Shown here in pieces: positions 1 to 11,816 of a DNA stretch of 64,000 nucleotides. The stretch is from Arthrobacter sp. S39 (GTDB taxonomy: Bacteria > Actinomycetota > Actinomycetes > Actinomycetales > Micrococcaceae). The DNA lies in assembly GCF_004320525.1 (NCBI RefSeq), contig NZ_SIHX01000003.1, positions 186,001 through 250,000 on the forward strand, in the 5' to 3' direction. The notes beneath the pieces were generated by a model. It saw only the letters and a list, made by a program, of their open reading frames with translations, was not told where the DNA came from and did no database searches. How positions within the stretch are numbered: the first letter of the stretch is position 1; each line of letters starts with the position of its first letter. The translations under genes and the position numbers were made by a program.

Positions 1-651
1 AACCAGCTGCACACGATCGCGGGTTTTATGAGCATCGGGCAGCACCAGCAGGCCCGGGAGTACCTGGCGCGCCTGGCTGCAACGGGACCGCTGAAGTTCC
101 CGGTGGACCAGGCCGAACTGCTCCAGGATCCCTACCTTCAGGCGTTTGTCGGAGCCAAGGGGGTGGAGGCGGACGAACGCGGCGTGACACTGCGGATCGG
201 ACCGGAAACGCTGGTCCGGGGCCAGGTCACCGAACCCCAGGACGTCACCACCGTGCTCGGCAACCTGATCGACAACGCCGTGAACGCCGCCGTCGCCGGC
301 ACGTCGACGGACCGTTGGGTGGAGCTGGAGGTGCTGGATGAACCGGGCGACGACGGCGGCACCCTGCACATCGTCGTCGCCGACTCCGGCGACGGGCTGG
401 GCAGCGGGACGGACCCCGAAGCGGTGTTCGCGGAAGGATTCACGACGGCGGCCGGGGCGGCCGTGCCGGCGCGTGCCGGGGGCCAGGGGCTGGGGCTCGC
501 CCTGGCCCGGCAGCTTGCCCGCCGCCGCGGCGGGGACGTCAAGGTACTGGAGCCGGGGTCCGTCGGCGGACCGGGCGCCGTTTTTATGGCTTCCCTGCCG
601 CGGACCACGGCGCGGATTAATGATTTAGCTGGAGAGGACAACGATGCCTGA
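1..651 (+). CDS. Sensor histidine kinase, C-terminal part (DcuS/CitA type), truncated by window start
   Basis: The reading frame is open from base 1, so the gene begins upstream of the window. The visible 216 residues hold the phosphoacceptor segment QLHTIAGFM, with the histidine at residue 4, and then a HATPase_c domain. That domain has an N box (NLIDNAVNAA), a G1 box (DSGDGLG) and a G2 box (GGQGLGLALARQLA). The short NxLHTIxG dimerisation helix is typical of the CitA/DcuS family, which senses extracellular di- and tricarboxylates through a PAS domain; that part is outside the window. The stop overlaps the response-regulator start by 8 bp, so the pair is translationally coupled. The kinase assignment is firm. 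The ligand class is inferred from the family. Confidence 0.9.
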   Translation, partial: NQLHTIAGFMSIGQHQQAREYLARLAATGPLKFPVDQAELLQDPYLQAFVGAKGVEADERGVTLRIGPETLVRGQVTEPQDVTTVLGNLIDNAVNAAVAGTSTDRWVELEVLDEPGDDGGTLHIVVADSGDGLGSGTDPEAVFAEGFTTAAGAAVPARAGGQGLGLALARQLARRRGGDVKVLEPGSVGGPGAVFMASLPRTTARINDLAGEDNDA

Positions 652-1306
652 GGATTTCAGGGTGCTGATTGTGGACGACGACTTCCACGTCGCCAAGCTC
701 CACGCCGCGTACGTGGATTCGGTGCCGGGGTTCCTGGCGCTCTCGCCGGTGGGTACGGCGTCGCTGGCGCTGCAGGCGATCCACAGCCTGCGCCCGGACT
801 TGGTGCTGCTGGATGTCTACCTGCCGGACGGGTCCGGGCTGGACCTGCTGCAGCAGCTGGACGTGGACACCATGATCCTCAGTGCGGCGTCGGATGCGGC
901 GTCGCTCCGGATGGCGTTCCGGCGGGGAGCCCTGGGCTACCTGCTCAAGCCCTTCACGGCGGAATCACTGTCCCAGCAGCTCCGCTCCTACGCCCGGTAC
1001 CGGCGCATCCTGGGCCAGACGGGCGCGCTGGACCAGGACGGGGTGGAACGCGCGAAGCGGGCGCTCATTCCCGGCGACGTGGCGCCGTCGGCCAGGCCCC
1101 GGTCCGCCACGGAAGCCGCAGTCCTGGAATCGCTGGTGCCGGGTGAGCAGTATTCTGCCGCCGAAGTCGCCACCCGGGTGGGCGTATCCCGCGCCACCGC
1201 GCAACGGTACCTGTCGGCACTTGCCGACGACGGCGCCGTCGACATCCAGCTGCGCTACGGGACCACGGGCCGCCCGGAACACCGCTACGGCCTCCCGCCC
1301 CGCTAA
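644..1306 (+). CDS. Response regulator, CitB/DcuR family
   Basis: This 220-residue two-component regulator is the partner of the preceding kinase. The receiver domain (about residues 6-120) shows the acidic pocket DDD at 11-13, the phosphorylated Asp57 in LVLLDVYLPDG, a Ser at 80 and Lys102 in YLLKPF. The C-terminal third contains a winged-helix/HTH segment (YSAAEVATRVGVSRATAQRYL) followed by RYGTTGRPEHRYGL, as in CitB/DcuR regulators. The start has a GGAGAGG ribosome-binding site 6 bases upstream. Such pairs usually control a dicarboxylate or citrate transporter. None adjoins on this side; a DAACS symporter lies at 43598 but a link to it is speculative. Confidence 0.93.
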   Translation: MPEDFRVLIVDDDFHVAKLHAAYVDSVPGFLALSPVGTASLALQAIHSLRPDLVLLDVYLPDGSGLDLLQQLDVDTMILSAASDAASLRMAFRRGALGYLLKPFTAESLSQQLRSYARYRRILGQTGALDQDGVERAKRALIPGDVAPSARPRSATEAAVLESLVPGEQYSAAEVATRVGVSRATAQRYLSALADDGAVDIQLRYGTTGRPEHRYGLPPR

Positions 1307-1323
1307 GGCCCCCCTCCCCCTGG

Positions 1324-1386
1324 GCGCGAACTGGCAGGTAATACCCTCAAAATGGAGATTTGAAGGTATTACCTGCCAGTTCGCGC
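1324..1386. repeat. 63-bp intergenic palindrome, possible bidirectional terminator
   Basis: The arms 1324-1351 and 1359-1386 are 28 bp each with a single mismatch (1346/1364), around a 7-base loop. The ends read GCGCGAAC and GTTCGCGC. It lies between convergent genes. A second palindrome of nearly the same length (62 bp) with near-identical ends occurs at 45134-45195, also between convergent genes. No T tract follows. Confidence 0.8.
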
Positions 1387-1412
1387 GGGGTGAGGGGGGA
1401 CGCTGGACGGAT

Positions 1413-1796
1413 CTAGCTGGCGCTCTTTTGGGCTACGAGCTCGATCTCCACGAGCATCTTCGGGTCCAGGAACGGCAGGACGTGCACCAGGGAGAGGGTG
1501 GGGCGGATCTCGCCGAAGACTTCACCGTGCGCGCGGCCGGCTTCTTCCCACTTGCTGATGTCCGTCACGTAGAGCTTGGACTGCACAACGTCGGCGAAGC
1601 TGAACCCGGCGTCGGCCAGGACGGTGCCGAGCTTCTGCAGGATGAACTGGGTCTGGGTGTAGAAGTCCTCCCCCACGATGCCGTCTTCGCCGCTGGCGGC
1701 TGTGGCCGAGACGTACAGCGTGTTGTCCACCTGGACGGCGCGGGAGTAGCCGAGGGTCTGCTCCCAGACGGAGCCGGTGCCGAATGTTTTGCGCAT
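1413..1796 (-). CDS. RidA/YjgF/Rid family protein
   Basis: This protein of about 127 residues belongs to the Rid family. RidA members hydrolyse reactive enamine/imine intermediates released by PLP enzymes; other subgroups have different or unknown substrates. The sequence has the family's typical pattern: VDNTLYVSATAA, then FILQKLGTVLADAG, then DVVQSKLYVTD, ending in ...DPKMLVEIELVA. I chose the ATG at 1796 because AAAGG sits 6 bases upstream; the frame could be extended to 1832. The arginine that marks canonical RidA (in the R-x-x motif near the C terminus) is not evident, so it may belong to another Rid subgroup. Confidence 0.85.
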   Translation of the reverse strand: MRKTFGTGSVWEQTLGYSRAVQVDNTLYVSATAASGEDGIVGEDFYTQTQFILQKLGTVLADAGFSFADVVQSKLYVTDISKWEEAGRAHGEVFGEIRPTLSLVHVLPFLDPKMLVEIELVAQKSAS

Positions 1797-1842
1797 GGTG
1801 GGCCTTTCAGTCCTGAAATGAGTCGGCACCACTCTAGGGCGG

Positions 1843-2346
1843 CTAGACCTCCAGCCGGTAAACCAGCAGCTTTATGTCGGTGCCGGGAACGAACCAGTCA
1901 CGTTCCGGGACGCGCTGGAACCCCGTCTTCCGGTACAGCCCGTGGGCGCTTTCCCACGTTTTTCCGGTGGTGAGCGCCACCGCGCTGATGCCGGGCAGGG
2001 ACCGGGCGTGGTCGATGATGGCTTCCACCATGGACTTGCCGGCCCCGCTGCGCTGCACTGCCGGGTCCACCACGAGCATCCGGAATTCCAGTTCATCGGC
2101 CAGGGCGATGTCGGCATACGGTTCCCCTGCCACAGCCAAGGTCACGGAGCCGACCACGTGTCCGTCGCGCTCGGCCACCCAGATGGTGGCCTTCGCCGCA
2201 CGCTCGCCGACTTCCTGGACCTGCCGCATGTACGGGTGGTCCGGGCTGTCGAAGTAACCCGCGGCCAGGTAGGAGTCCCTGGTGATCCGGGCAATGGCGT
2301 CAAAGTCGGCCTCGACGGCGGGACGGATGGTTATCTGCGGCTGCAC
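1843..2346 (-). CDS. GNAT-family N-acetyltransferase
   Basis: This is a 167-residue single-domain acetyltransferase. It starts with ITIRPAVEADFDAIARITRDSY, the usual GNAT strand 1/helix 1. The acetyl-CoA-binding motif A is visible as FRMLVVDPAVQRSGAGKSMVEA (a Q/RxxGxG/A type loop), and a late YRKTGFQRVPERDWF segment is the typical motif B. The substrate cannot be predicted. It is transcribed in the same direction as the RidA gene, about 46 bp upstream of it, so the two may be co-transcribed. Confidence 0.9.
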   Translation of the reverse strand: MQPQITIRPAVEADFDAIARITRDSYLAAGYFDSPDHPYMRQVQEVGERAAKATIWVAERDGHVVGSVTLAVAGEPYADIALADELEFRMLVVDPAVQRSGAGKSMVEAIIDHARSLPGISAVALTTGKTWESAHGLYRKTGFQRVPERDWFVPGTDIKLLVYRLEV

Positions 2347-2434
2347 CTGACAATGCTAGTGGCGCCCGCTGGCAGCGGAGCGTGAAAGGCCGCTTTCCGT
2401 GATTGAACTATCACTCCGTCACGGCGCAGTCCGG

Positions 2435-5622
<3,188 letters not shown>

Positions 5623-5886
5623 CTAGTGTGAAGCGTCCGTCTGCTCCTGGGCGTTCCGCGTGGCCTTCTGGCTGGCTTCCTTCAGGGATTCAGCGACCCG
5701 GGTCAGCTGCGTCATGTGCTCACCGGACCACTGCTGCTTGAAGGCGTCCGCGTCCGGGCCCATCCACTGCGTGGAGTTCAGCAGGGTGTTCAGGTTGTTC
5801 TTCTGCTGCTCAATCTCGTTTGCACCATGCTGCAGCTTGGTGCCGAGAGTCCTGAGCTGTTCTACATCTGCGCCCCACAAAGCCAT
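5623..5886 (-). CDS. WXG100-family ESAT-6-like protein
   Basis: This 87-residue helical-hairpin protein has the type VII secretion substrate hallmark W-x-G, in TQWMGPDADAF near residue 43, between two amphipathic helices. Length and motif position match EsxA/EsxB-type proteins, which are exported as dimers by EccC/EssC ATPases. The C terminus does not show an obvious YxxxD/E export signal; it ends ...KATRNAQEQTDASH, so the signal may come from a partner. It is the last gene of the minus-strand locus and follows the EccC-like gene after two proline-rich proteins. A single WXG100 gene suggests a homodimer, as in Firmicutes. The ATG has AAGGAG upstream. Confidence 0.92.
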   Translation of the reverse strand: MALWGADVEQLRTLGTKLQHGANEIEQQKNNLNTLLNSTQWMGPDADAFKQQWSGEHMTQLTRVAESLKEASQKATRNAQEQTDASH

Positions 5887-6048
5887 GAGTATTCTCCTTA
5901 GTCTTGGATCCGATCCAGATCGGCATCCCCAGCGGCCCCCGGCTGATCCGGAAGATCCATTACCTAGAACCTATCCCGGCCCCAAAACACTGTCGATGGG
6001 GACCGCTGCCCATGCACCACTCCCCATAGGCGAGCCGGGAGGCGGGAA

Positions 6049-6624
6049 TCAGTGCGCCGAGATGCGGTTCCGGCTCCACCAGACGAAGGAGATTCCACCC
6101 AGGCCCACAAGCAGCACGCCGGCAACGATGGGAAGGGGCCCGGCACCGGGGCCTGTGCCGTCGCTGCCGGAGATGGCCGCCGCCTGGGTGGGCTTGGCCG
6201 ATTTCGTGATGGGCTTGTTCCAGTTGGATTCAGTCGACGGGCCAGCCGTCGACGGCGTCGGGCTGGGCGACGCGGTGGTGGCCTCTGCCGCTGGTGTCTC
6301 TTCGACAGTTGCGCTGGGTTCGGGCGCCAGGGTGGGCTCCGGTTCCGGGGCAGCCGGAGCCTTTTTGGCGGGAGGCGCAGGGGCGGGGTCGGCTGGCTGA
6401 GCCGGGACCGAGGGCTCCTGCGGGGTCTTGGGATCCGGTTTCCCCTGGTCCTCTCCGGGCCCGTCCGTAGGCTGCGCACATGACGTACAAACGGTCGGCG
6501 TTGGATCGGCCGCCGGCGATTCGGCGTGTGCAGCCCCCACTGCGCCAACGCCGACTGCCAGCGCCAAGCCAACAGCCGCAACGGTCGCGGGGACGGCTCG
6601 AAGCACTGGGGAGGATCGGATCAT
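6049..6624 (-). CDS. Proline/alanine-rich secreted membrane-anchored protein (copy 2)
   Basis: No named family is recognised. The protein of about 191 residues has a signal peptide ending near AHAES, a CTSC pair, a Pro/Ala/Glu-rich stretch, then the motif NWNKPITKSAKPTQAAA, a C-terminal membrane helix (VAGVLLVGLGGISFVWW) and a short basic tail (RNRISAH). There is no LPXTG motif, so it is predicted to stay anchored by the C-terminal helix with the Pro-rich part outside. I chose the ATG at 6624, with AAGG 5 bases upstream, over the upstream alternative at 6651. It is a tandem paralogue of the next gene (6793-7359). Confidence 0.8.
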   Translation of the reverse strand: MIRSSPVLRAVPATVAAVGLALAVGVGAVGAAHAESPAADPTPTVCTSCAQPTDGPGEDQGKPDPKTPQEPSVPAQPADPAPAPPAKKAPAAPEPEPTLAPEPSATVEETPAAEATTASPSPTPSTAGPSTESNWNKPITKSAKPTQAAAISGSDGTGPGAGPLPIVAGVLLVGLGGISFVWWSRNRISAH

Positions 6625-6792
6625 GGTTACCTTATCGACAGCGCACGGCACCCCCTCCGCGGCAACTAGTGTTCCCGGTAGTCTGCTACAACACGCGGGC
6701 GGGCCGCAAATCCCCGGGATTCACGGCCTCCAACGTATAAGCCCGCCGTTAGTGCACGGCTTCCGGTGGCAGTGCGCGGCAAATCTGTAACC

Positions 6793-7359
6793 CTAGTAGT
6801 GGGTGGAGACCCGGTTCCGGCCCCACCAGGCGAAGGCCAGGCCACCGAGTCCCATCAGCAGCACCCCCGCCACAATGGTCACCAGCCCCGGGTCGCCGAA
6901 GCCGGGCCCGTCGCCCTGGGACACGGCGGCGGCCTGCGTCGGTTTGGCGGACTTGGTGATCGGCTTGTTCCAGTTCGGTTCTGTGGAGGTGGACGCAGTA
7001 GCGGCCGGGGCGCTGGTGGGCGCCTCAGCCGAGGGCGTCGCTTCGACGGCGGCTTCGCCCGGCTCCGGGGCAAGGCTGGGAACCGGCGCAGGGGCGGGTC
7101 CCGCGGGCGGCTGCGGCGCGGGAGGTGCGGGCGCCGGAGGGGCGGAGGGTTCCTGCGAGGTCGGTTTCGGGCGCGGAGTGCGTGGATTCTCCGGGGCCGG
7201 TCCGAACTGACCCGGAAGGCAGATCAGCCCGCAGGTGGGAGTTGGCTCGGACGTTTCGGCGTTCGAAGGCCCTGCCGCGCAGAGGCCTACCGAAAGCGCC
7301 AAAACAGCCGCTCCCGCCGTCGCTGGGATAACACGGAATACGGACGGCAATCGTTTCAT
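6793..7359 (-). CDS. Proline/alanine-rich secreted membrane-anchored protein (copy 1)
   Basis: This 188-residue protein has the same plan as its downstream neighbour: a signal peptide ending near SNAET, two cysteines (CGLIC), a long Pro/Ala-rich region, the shared motif NWNKPITKSAKPTQAAA, a membrane helix (IVAGVLLMGLGGLAFAWW) and the tail GRNRVSTHY. The Pro-rich linker has diverged, while the motif and the C-terminal helix are closely conserved between the copies, so those parts are probably functional. It starts 11 bp after the EccC-like gene and is very likely co-transcribed with it. Function unknown; a role as an accessory of the secretion ATPase is inferred only from position. Confidence 0.82.
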   Translation of the reverse strand: MKRLPSVFRVIPATAGAAVLALSVGLCAAGPSNAETSEPTPTCGLICLPGQFGPAPENPRTPRPKPTSQEPSAPPAPAPPAPQPPAGPAPAPVPSLAPEPGEAAVEATPSAEAPTSAPAATASTSTEPNWNKPITKSAKPTQAAAVSQGDGPGFGDPGLVTIVAGVLLMGLGGLAFAWWGRNRVSTHY

Positions 7360-7370
7360 GGATACCTTTT

Positions 7371-10300
7371 CTAGTCCCTGTCTTCCGGCGGCAGTGCGAT
7401 CTGGAGCTTGCGTGCCTTGCCGCGTCCCACGATGTAGCCGCGGCCCGGAATGAACTCCGGACTGACACGGCCCAGTGACGTGTTAAGCAGGCTGTCACCT
7501 TCGATGTCGCCGGGATTAAGCAGCACTCCCCTGCGCCCGGATTTGAAGGGCTGCGCCAGCGACCAGGCCGAGGACCAGGTGGACGTTTCTGATTCCCCGA
7601 TGACCCACTGATCGGCCTTGATGGAGGCCGTCACGAGCTGCGCCACCCCGGACTCGGCCACCGTATCCGTGAACTCCGTCAGCCCCTCGATAAAGATCGC
7701 CAGCTTGCCCGGGTTCCCGGACGAATGCTCAATCAGGTCCTCCATGATTTCGGCGGCGTCGTCCGCGCCCACTACGGAACGGTTCCAGATGGGCAGTGAG
7801 GCGACTGCCGACCGTCTGGAGCCGAGGTAGACCAGTTCGGTGTCCGGGTTCGATCGCCGGAGCGCGTAGGCCAGCGTTACGAGCGCCACCGTCCGCCCTG
7901 ACCCGGGCGGGCCGGAGAGGAGGAGTGGGCCCTTGGCCATGATTTCGGCGGGCTGGAGCGTTTCGTTGTCGACGCCGATCACCGGCAGGTCGGGGCTGCC
8001 GGCCGGCAGGACGTCCAGGTCCACCTGTTCCGGGAGCCGTTCGATCTTCGGCGCCCTGTCCAGGCCTTGGCGCAGCATGGCTTCACTGAGCTTGTGGACT
8101 TCGCGGGCCTGCAGGGCCAGGTTGGAGTCGCCGCCCAGCACGGCGAGCTGGACCTCGTAGCCACCCAGCAGGCCACGTCCCGGGGGCGAGGTGCTGCTGA
8201 GGACGTCCCTGGGGACGTCCATGGACAGGTAGTCGTCCTCGGAGGAGAGCCGCAGGACCAGCCGGCGCTGGATGGAGGCGAGCAGTGACGTCGGTACGGC
8301 GTTGGGACGGTCACCTGTCACTATCAGGTGGATGCCCAGCGGACGGCCGTCGGTGGCGAGCTGCAGGAAAATGTCCCACAGCGCGGAGAGCCGGCTGTAT
8401 TCGTACGTTTCGCGGAAAGCTCCCATCCCGTCCACCAGCACAAAGATCCGCTTTTCGTCCGGCCGGCCGGCAATCTTGCGGTATTCCACGATGGTGGATG
8501 CCCGGACTTCGGAGAACCGGGCAGAACGCTCATCGGCGATGTCCCGGAGCAGGCGCAGCAGGCGGCCGACGCGTTCCACGTCGTCGCCGTTGATGACCTC
8601 CCCGACGTGTGGAAGCTCCTCGAGCATCTTCAGCCCAGAAGATCCGCAGTCGATCCCGTAAACGTGGACCGGCCCGCCGCGCGGGGTGACGGCCGCGGCG
8701 ATGGCGATTCCGCGCAGGGCCGCCGATTTGCCGGAACCGCCCGTGCCGTAGATGGCCATGTTGCCGTCTTTGTCCGGTTCGTAGAACACTGTGGGCTGGT
8801 CCTGGCGGGCCGGATCATCCGCGACACCGAGGAGCAGCCGCTCGTCGGTGCGGGGGTTCGGCAGCTTGGAGAAGTCGTAGGTCGTGGCCAGTTCGTCCAG
8901 CCATGGCTTGCGCGGCGGGCGGATGGCAAGCGACTCAGCGGCCCTGACGATGTTCGCCGTCATCCGGGCGATGTCGTTGGGACCGGCGGCTTCTTCCTGG
9001 ACCGGCTTTTCCGGTGCCGGCACGTCCCAGGCGGGTCCGGATCCGAAGGCCATCTCCACGATGTCGATCTGGGGGCGCTGCGGCTTTTCGGTGGTCCAGC
9101 CGCCGGCGTAACCTGTCTGGAATCCCTGGATGCGGCCCGGCCCGGTCTTGGCGGCGCCCCGGCCGGGGATGGACGGGTCGAAGTACGCAGCGTCCGGCAC
9201 GCCGAGGATGTCGGCGGCATCATCCGCGTCCGCCATGCGCAGCGCCACACGGAGGTTGGTGTTGGCGCGCAGGCTGTCCTTGATCACACCGGCGGGTCGC
9301 TGGGTGGCCAGGATCAGGTGCAGGCCCAGGGAGCGCCCGCGGGCTGCGACGTCCACTACGCCGTCGACGAATTCGGGAACTTCGGTGGCCAGTGCGGCGA
9401 ACTCGTCCACGATGATGACCAGGTACGGCGGGGCGTCGGGGTCCGCTTCGCGCTGGAGGGCCAGCAGGTCCTTGGCCTTCTTCCGGTTCAGGAGGTGTTC
9501 GCGGTGGTGGAGTTCGGCCCGCAGCGAGGTCAGGGCCCGGCGCACCAGGTGCTGGGAGAGGTCCGTGACCAGGCCGACGGTGTGCGGCAGGTGCAGGCAG
9601 TCGGCGAAGGCCGCGCCGCCTTTGTAGTCCACGAACAGGAAGCTCACCCTGTCCGGGCTGTATGCGGCGGCCATGCCCATGACCCAGGACTGCAGGAACT
9701 CGGACTTGCCGGCACCGGTGGTGCCGCCCACGAGGGCGTGCGGGCCTTCGTTCTTGAGGTCAAGGTAGAGGGGTTCAACACCCTTGGACCCAACGAGCGC
9801 GCGCAGGGTTCCGTTGTCCTTGCGGTTGGCGACGGCTGTGGCGTGGACGGAGTTGTTCTCCGTCCAGCGTTCGGCGACAGCCTGCGGGTTGTCCAGGAAG
9901 TCCTTGCCGATGAGGGTGGCATAGGACACGGCCCGCGGCAGGTCGGAGTCATCGCTCATCGGCTTGCCAACGTCCACCACCGGGGAAAGCATCCGGGCAA
10001 GCTGGCCCGCCAAATCGGCGTCCACGCTTTCGCAGCTCACCGGGTAGGTGTGCCGGCCCAGCCGGACCTGGCCGGTGGTGGTGCCGTGGTCGCCATCCAC
10101 CACCATGAAGTCGCGGCAGGCGGCCGGCAGCGCCTGGATATCGGTAGCCACCCACATAACGTGGACCCCCGAATCCGGGCCCCGTTCCGCGAGCCGGGTC
10201 AGGCGGCCACGGTCAACCGGGGCGTCGTCCTCCACAATGACCAGCACGGCAGGCAACATCGGCTCAGGGACCTCGTCCCTGGCCGGGTTAATGTCCGGGC

Positions 10301-11816
10301 GCAGGTCCGCGCCGGACCTCCCGGCGGCCGCTTCCCTGGCGTCCAGCAGGTCTTCAAGGCGTGCCAGCAGGGAGGAGCCGCTGGCGGACCCGGCGGCCAG
10401 GTGGTCACCGGCCAGCGGGCTGTGGCCCGAACCGACGTGGGGCAGCCACTGGAGCCAGTTCCACCGTTCCCTGGACTGGGCGGACGTGATGGCAGTGACC
10501 ACTGCCTCTGCCGGCGAATGGAGGCCCACCAGCTGCAGGACCATGCCGCGCGCCACGTCGTCGACCAGTCCGCGTGCGCCTGCCACGCCGAACGAACCCG
10601 CCGTCCGCAGCTGCGAAACGATGGGCACACCCTCGATATCCTTGAACTGCTTCAGGCAGTCCTGGATCTCGCGCATGAACTCAACTTCGGTGTCGTTGTT
10701 GGATGGCTCCTCGAACGCGATGCGCGACGGCGCGGTTCCCAGCCCGAACCGCAGGCCCAGGAACCCTTTGTGTTCGGGGCGGTGGGTCCACAGCAGCGGA
10801 CCCAGCTTGTAGATGGAATCCACGGTGTCACTGACGGACGGCGCCTCCTGGAGGCGGACGGCACGTTCCACATGCTGGAGTTCGGTGATGTCCTGCCGGA
10901 ACGCGGCCATGGAGGCGCGGAACTGCTTGAGCTGTTCCTTCTGCTGACGCTTGGTCTGCATCCGCTGGTCCACAAAATGGCCCACGATGAACAGCGGCAT
11001 CATCGCCATAAACACCACCGAAATGACATTCCGGGTGATGGCGAAAATGACTGCGCCCATCACGAGCGGCGCCACCAGCATGATGTAGGGGAAGGGATGG
11101 TGGTCCGGCCGCTTCGGGCCGGCCGGAGGGACGCGCTTGGGCGCCTCGAAGCGCGGCACCACCCTCGGGGAGCGGTTGAAGTCCACCAGGGGCGACGTCG
11201 GTGCTGCCGCCAGGTTGCGCCCCAGCGGCACCACTGTGACGGTGGTGTCGCCGAGGGTCACCGTGTCCGAGGAGTTCAGTGTGGCCCGGGTGACGGGCAG
11301 CCCGTCCATCAGGAGGCCGTTGGCCGAATTGGTGTCCACGATTTCGATGCCCTCGCCCACGGTGATGCGGGCATGGCGCTTGGACGTCAGCGGGTCCGTG
11401 AGCCGGATGTCCACGTCCCGATCGCGGCCGATGTAGCTGGTGCCGGAGGGGAGCGAGAACTCCTGGCCGACGTCGGGACCCGATAGGATCCGCAACGTGG
11501 CGGCCGCGGGGCCCCGGTTGGCGCCGGGGACGTCGAAGTGATCGCTGACCTGGGTCAGGGACACCACGGACCCGGGCCGCAGACCGGATTCGAGGAGGTT
11601 GTCCGAGCGGGTCAGGACGTTGCCGCGCATCCCGCCGGCAACAAACGCTTCATCGATCCGAAGCGAGAGGTTCTCCGGCGCCGGATTCCCCCTCCGGTCC
11701 GGATCCGCGGCCCACAGCTGCGTGGCGATGTCCGCCACGGTCGCCAGGCCGTCCACAGTGACCGCGAGGTCCTTGGTTTCCGCCGGATCCCGGCGGAGCG
11801 TCAGCCGGATTCTCAT
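7371..11816 (-). CDS. Type VII secretion ATPase, EccC/EssC-like, with ubiquitin-like and FHA N-terminal domains
   Basis: This 1481-residue FtsK/SpoIIIE-type ATPase is predicted to power WXG100 export. The order is: a ubiquitin-like (YukD-like) region at about 1-90, an FHA domain at about 105-200 (YIGRDRDVDIRL, SKRHARI, NSANGLL), two membrane helices at about 243-290, and three ATPase modules. Module 1 has Walker A GGTTGAGKS near 697 and Walker B IIVDEFA near 801. Module 2 has GTGGSGKS near 1025 but LVDG rather than DE. Module 3 has GPPGSGRT near 1302. An N-terminal FHA is a feature of Firmicutes EssC. No EccB, EccD, EccE or MycP homologue is present in the window. The start overlaps the upstream FHA gene by 4 bp. 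Confidence 0.93.
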   Translation of the reverse strand: MRIRLTLRRDPAETKDLAVTVDGLATVADIATQLWAADPDRRGNPAPENLSLRIDEAFVAGGMRGNVLTRSDNLLESGLRPGSVVSLTQVSDHFDVPGANRGPAAATLRILSGPDVGQEFSLPSGTSYIGRDRDVDIRLTDPLTSKRHARITVGEGIEIVDTNSANGLLMDGLPVTRATLNSSDTVTLGDTTVTVVPLGRNLAAAPTSPLVDFNRSPRVVPRFEAPKRVPPAGPKRPDHHPFPYIMLVAPLVMGAVIFAITRNVISVVFMAMMPLFIVGHFVDQRMQTKRQQKEQLKQFRASMAAFRQDITELQHVERAVRLQEAPSVSDTVDSIYKLGPLLWTHRPEHKGFLGLRFGLGTAPSRIAFEEPSNNDTEVEFMREIQDCLKQFKDIEGVPIVSQLRTAGSFGVAGARGLVDDVARGMVLQLVGLHSPAEAVVTAITSAQSRERWNWLQWLPHVGSGHSPLAGDHLAAGSASGSSLLARLEDLLDAREAAAGRSGADLRPDINPARDEVPEPMLPAVLVIVEDDAPVDRGRLTRLAERGPDSGVHVMWVATDIQALPAACRDFMVVDGDHGTTTGQVRLGRHTYPVSCESVDADLAGQLARMLSPVVDVGKPMSDDSDLPRAVSYATLIGKDFLDNPQAVAERWTENNSVHATAVANRKDNGTLRALVGSKGVEPLYLDLKNEGPHALVGGTTGAGKSEFLQSWVMGMAAAYSPDRVSFLFVDYKGGAAFADCLHLPHTVGLVTDLSQHLVRRALTSLRAELHHREHLLNRKKAKDLLALQREADPDAPPYLVIIVDEFAALATEVPEFVDGVVDVAARGRSLGLHLILATQRPAGVIKDSLRANTNLRVALRMADADDAADILGVPDAAYFDPSIPGRGAAKTGPGRIQGFQTGYAGGWTTEKPQRPQIDIVEMAFGSGPAWDVPAPEKPVQEEAAGPNDIARMTANIVRAAESLAIRPPRKPWLDELATTYDFSKLPNPRTDERLLLGVADDPARQDQPTVFYEPDKDGNMAIYGTGGSGKSAALRGIAIAAAVTPRGGPVHVYGIDCGSSGLKMLEELPHVGEVINGDDVERVGRLLRLLRDIADERSARFSEVRASTIVEYRKIAGRPDEKRIFVLVDGMGAFRETYEYSRLSALWDIFLQLATDGRPLGIHLIVTGDRPNAVPTSLLASIQRRLVLRLSSEDDYLSMDVPRDVLSSTSPPGRGLLGGYEVQLAVLGGDSNLALQAREVHKLSEAMLRQGLDRAPKIERLPEQVDLDVLPAGSPDLPVIGVDNETLQPAEIMAKGPLLLSGPPGSGRTVALVTLAYALRRSNPDTELVYLGSRRSAVASLPIWNRSVVGADDAAEIMEDLIEHSSGNPGKLAIFIEGLTEFTDTVAESGVAQLVTASIKADQWVIGESETSTWSSAWSLAQPFKSGRRGVLLNPGDIEGDSLLNTSLGRVSPEFIPGRGYIVGRGKARKLQIALPPEDRD

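Noticed and set aside
6049..7359. Sortase-anchored (LPXTG) proteins
   Set aside because: Neither protein has an LPXTG-like motif before its C-terminal helix.
8328..11486. Plus-strand open frame of about 1050 codons opposite the EccC-like gene
   Set aside because: It is a shadow of the high-GC coding frame on the minus strand; its composition (Gly/Arg/Val/His-rich) is not protein-like and it shows no domain.
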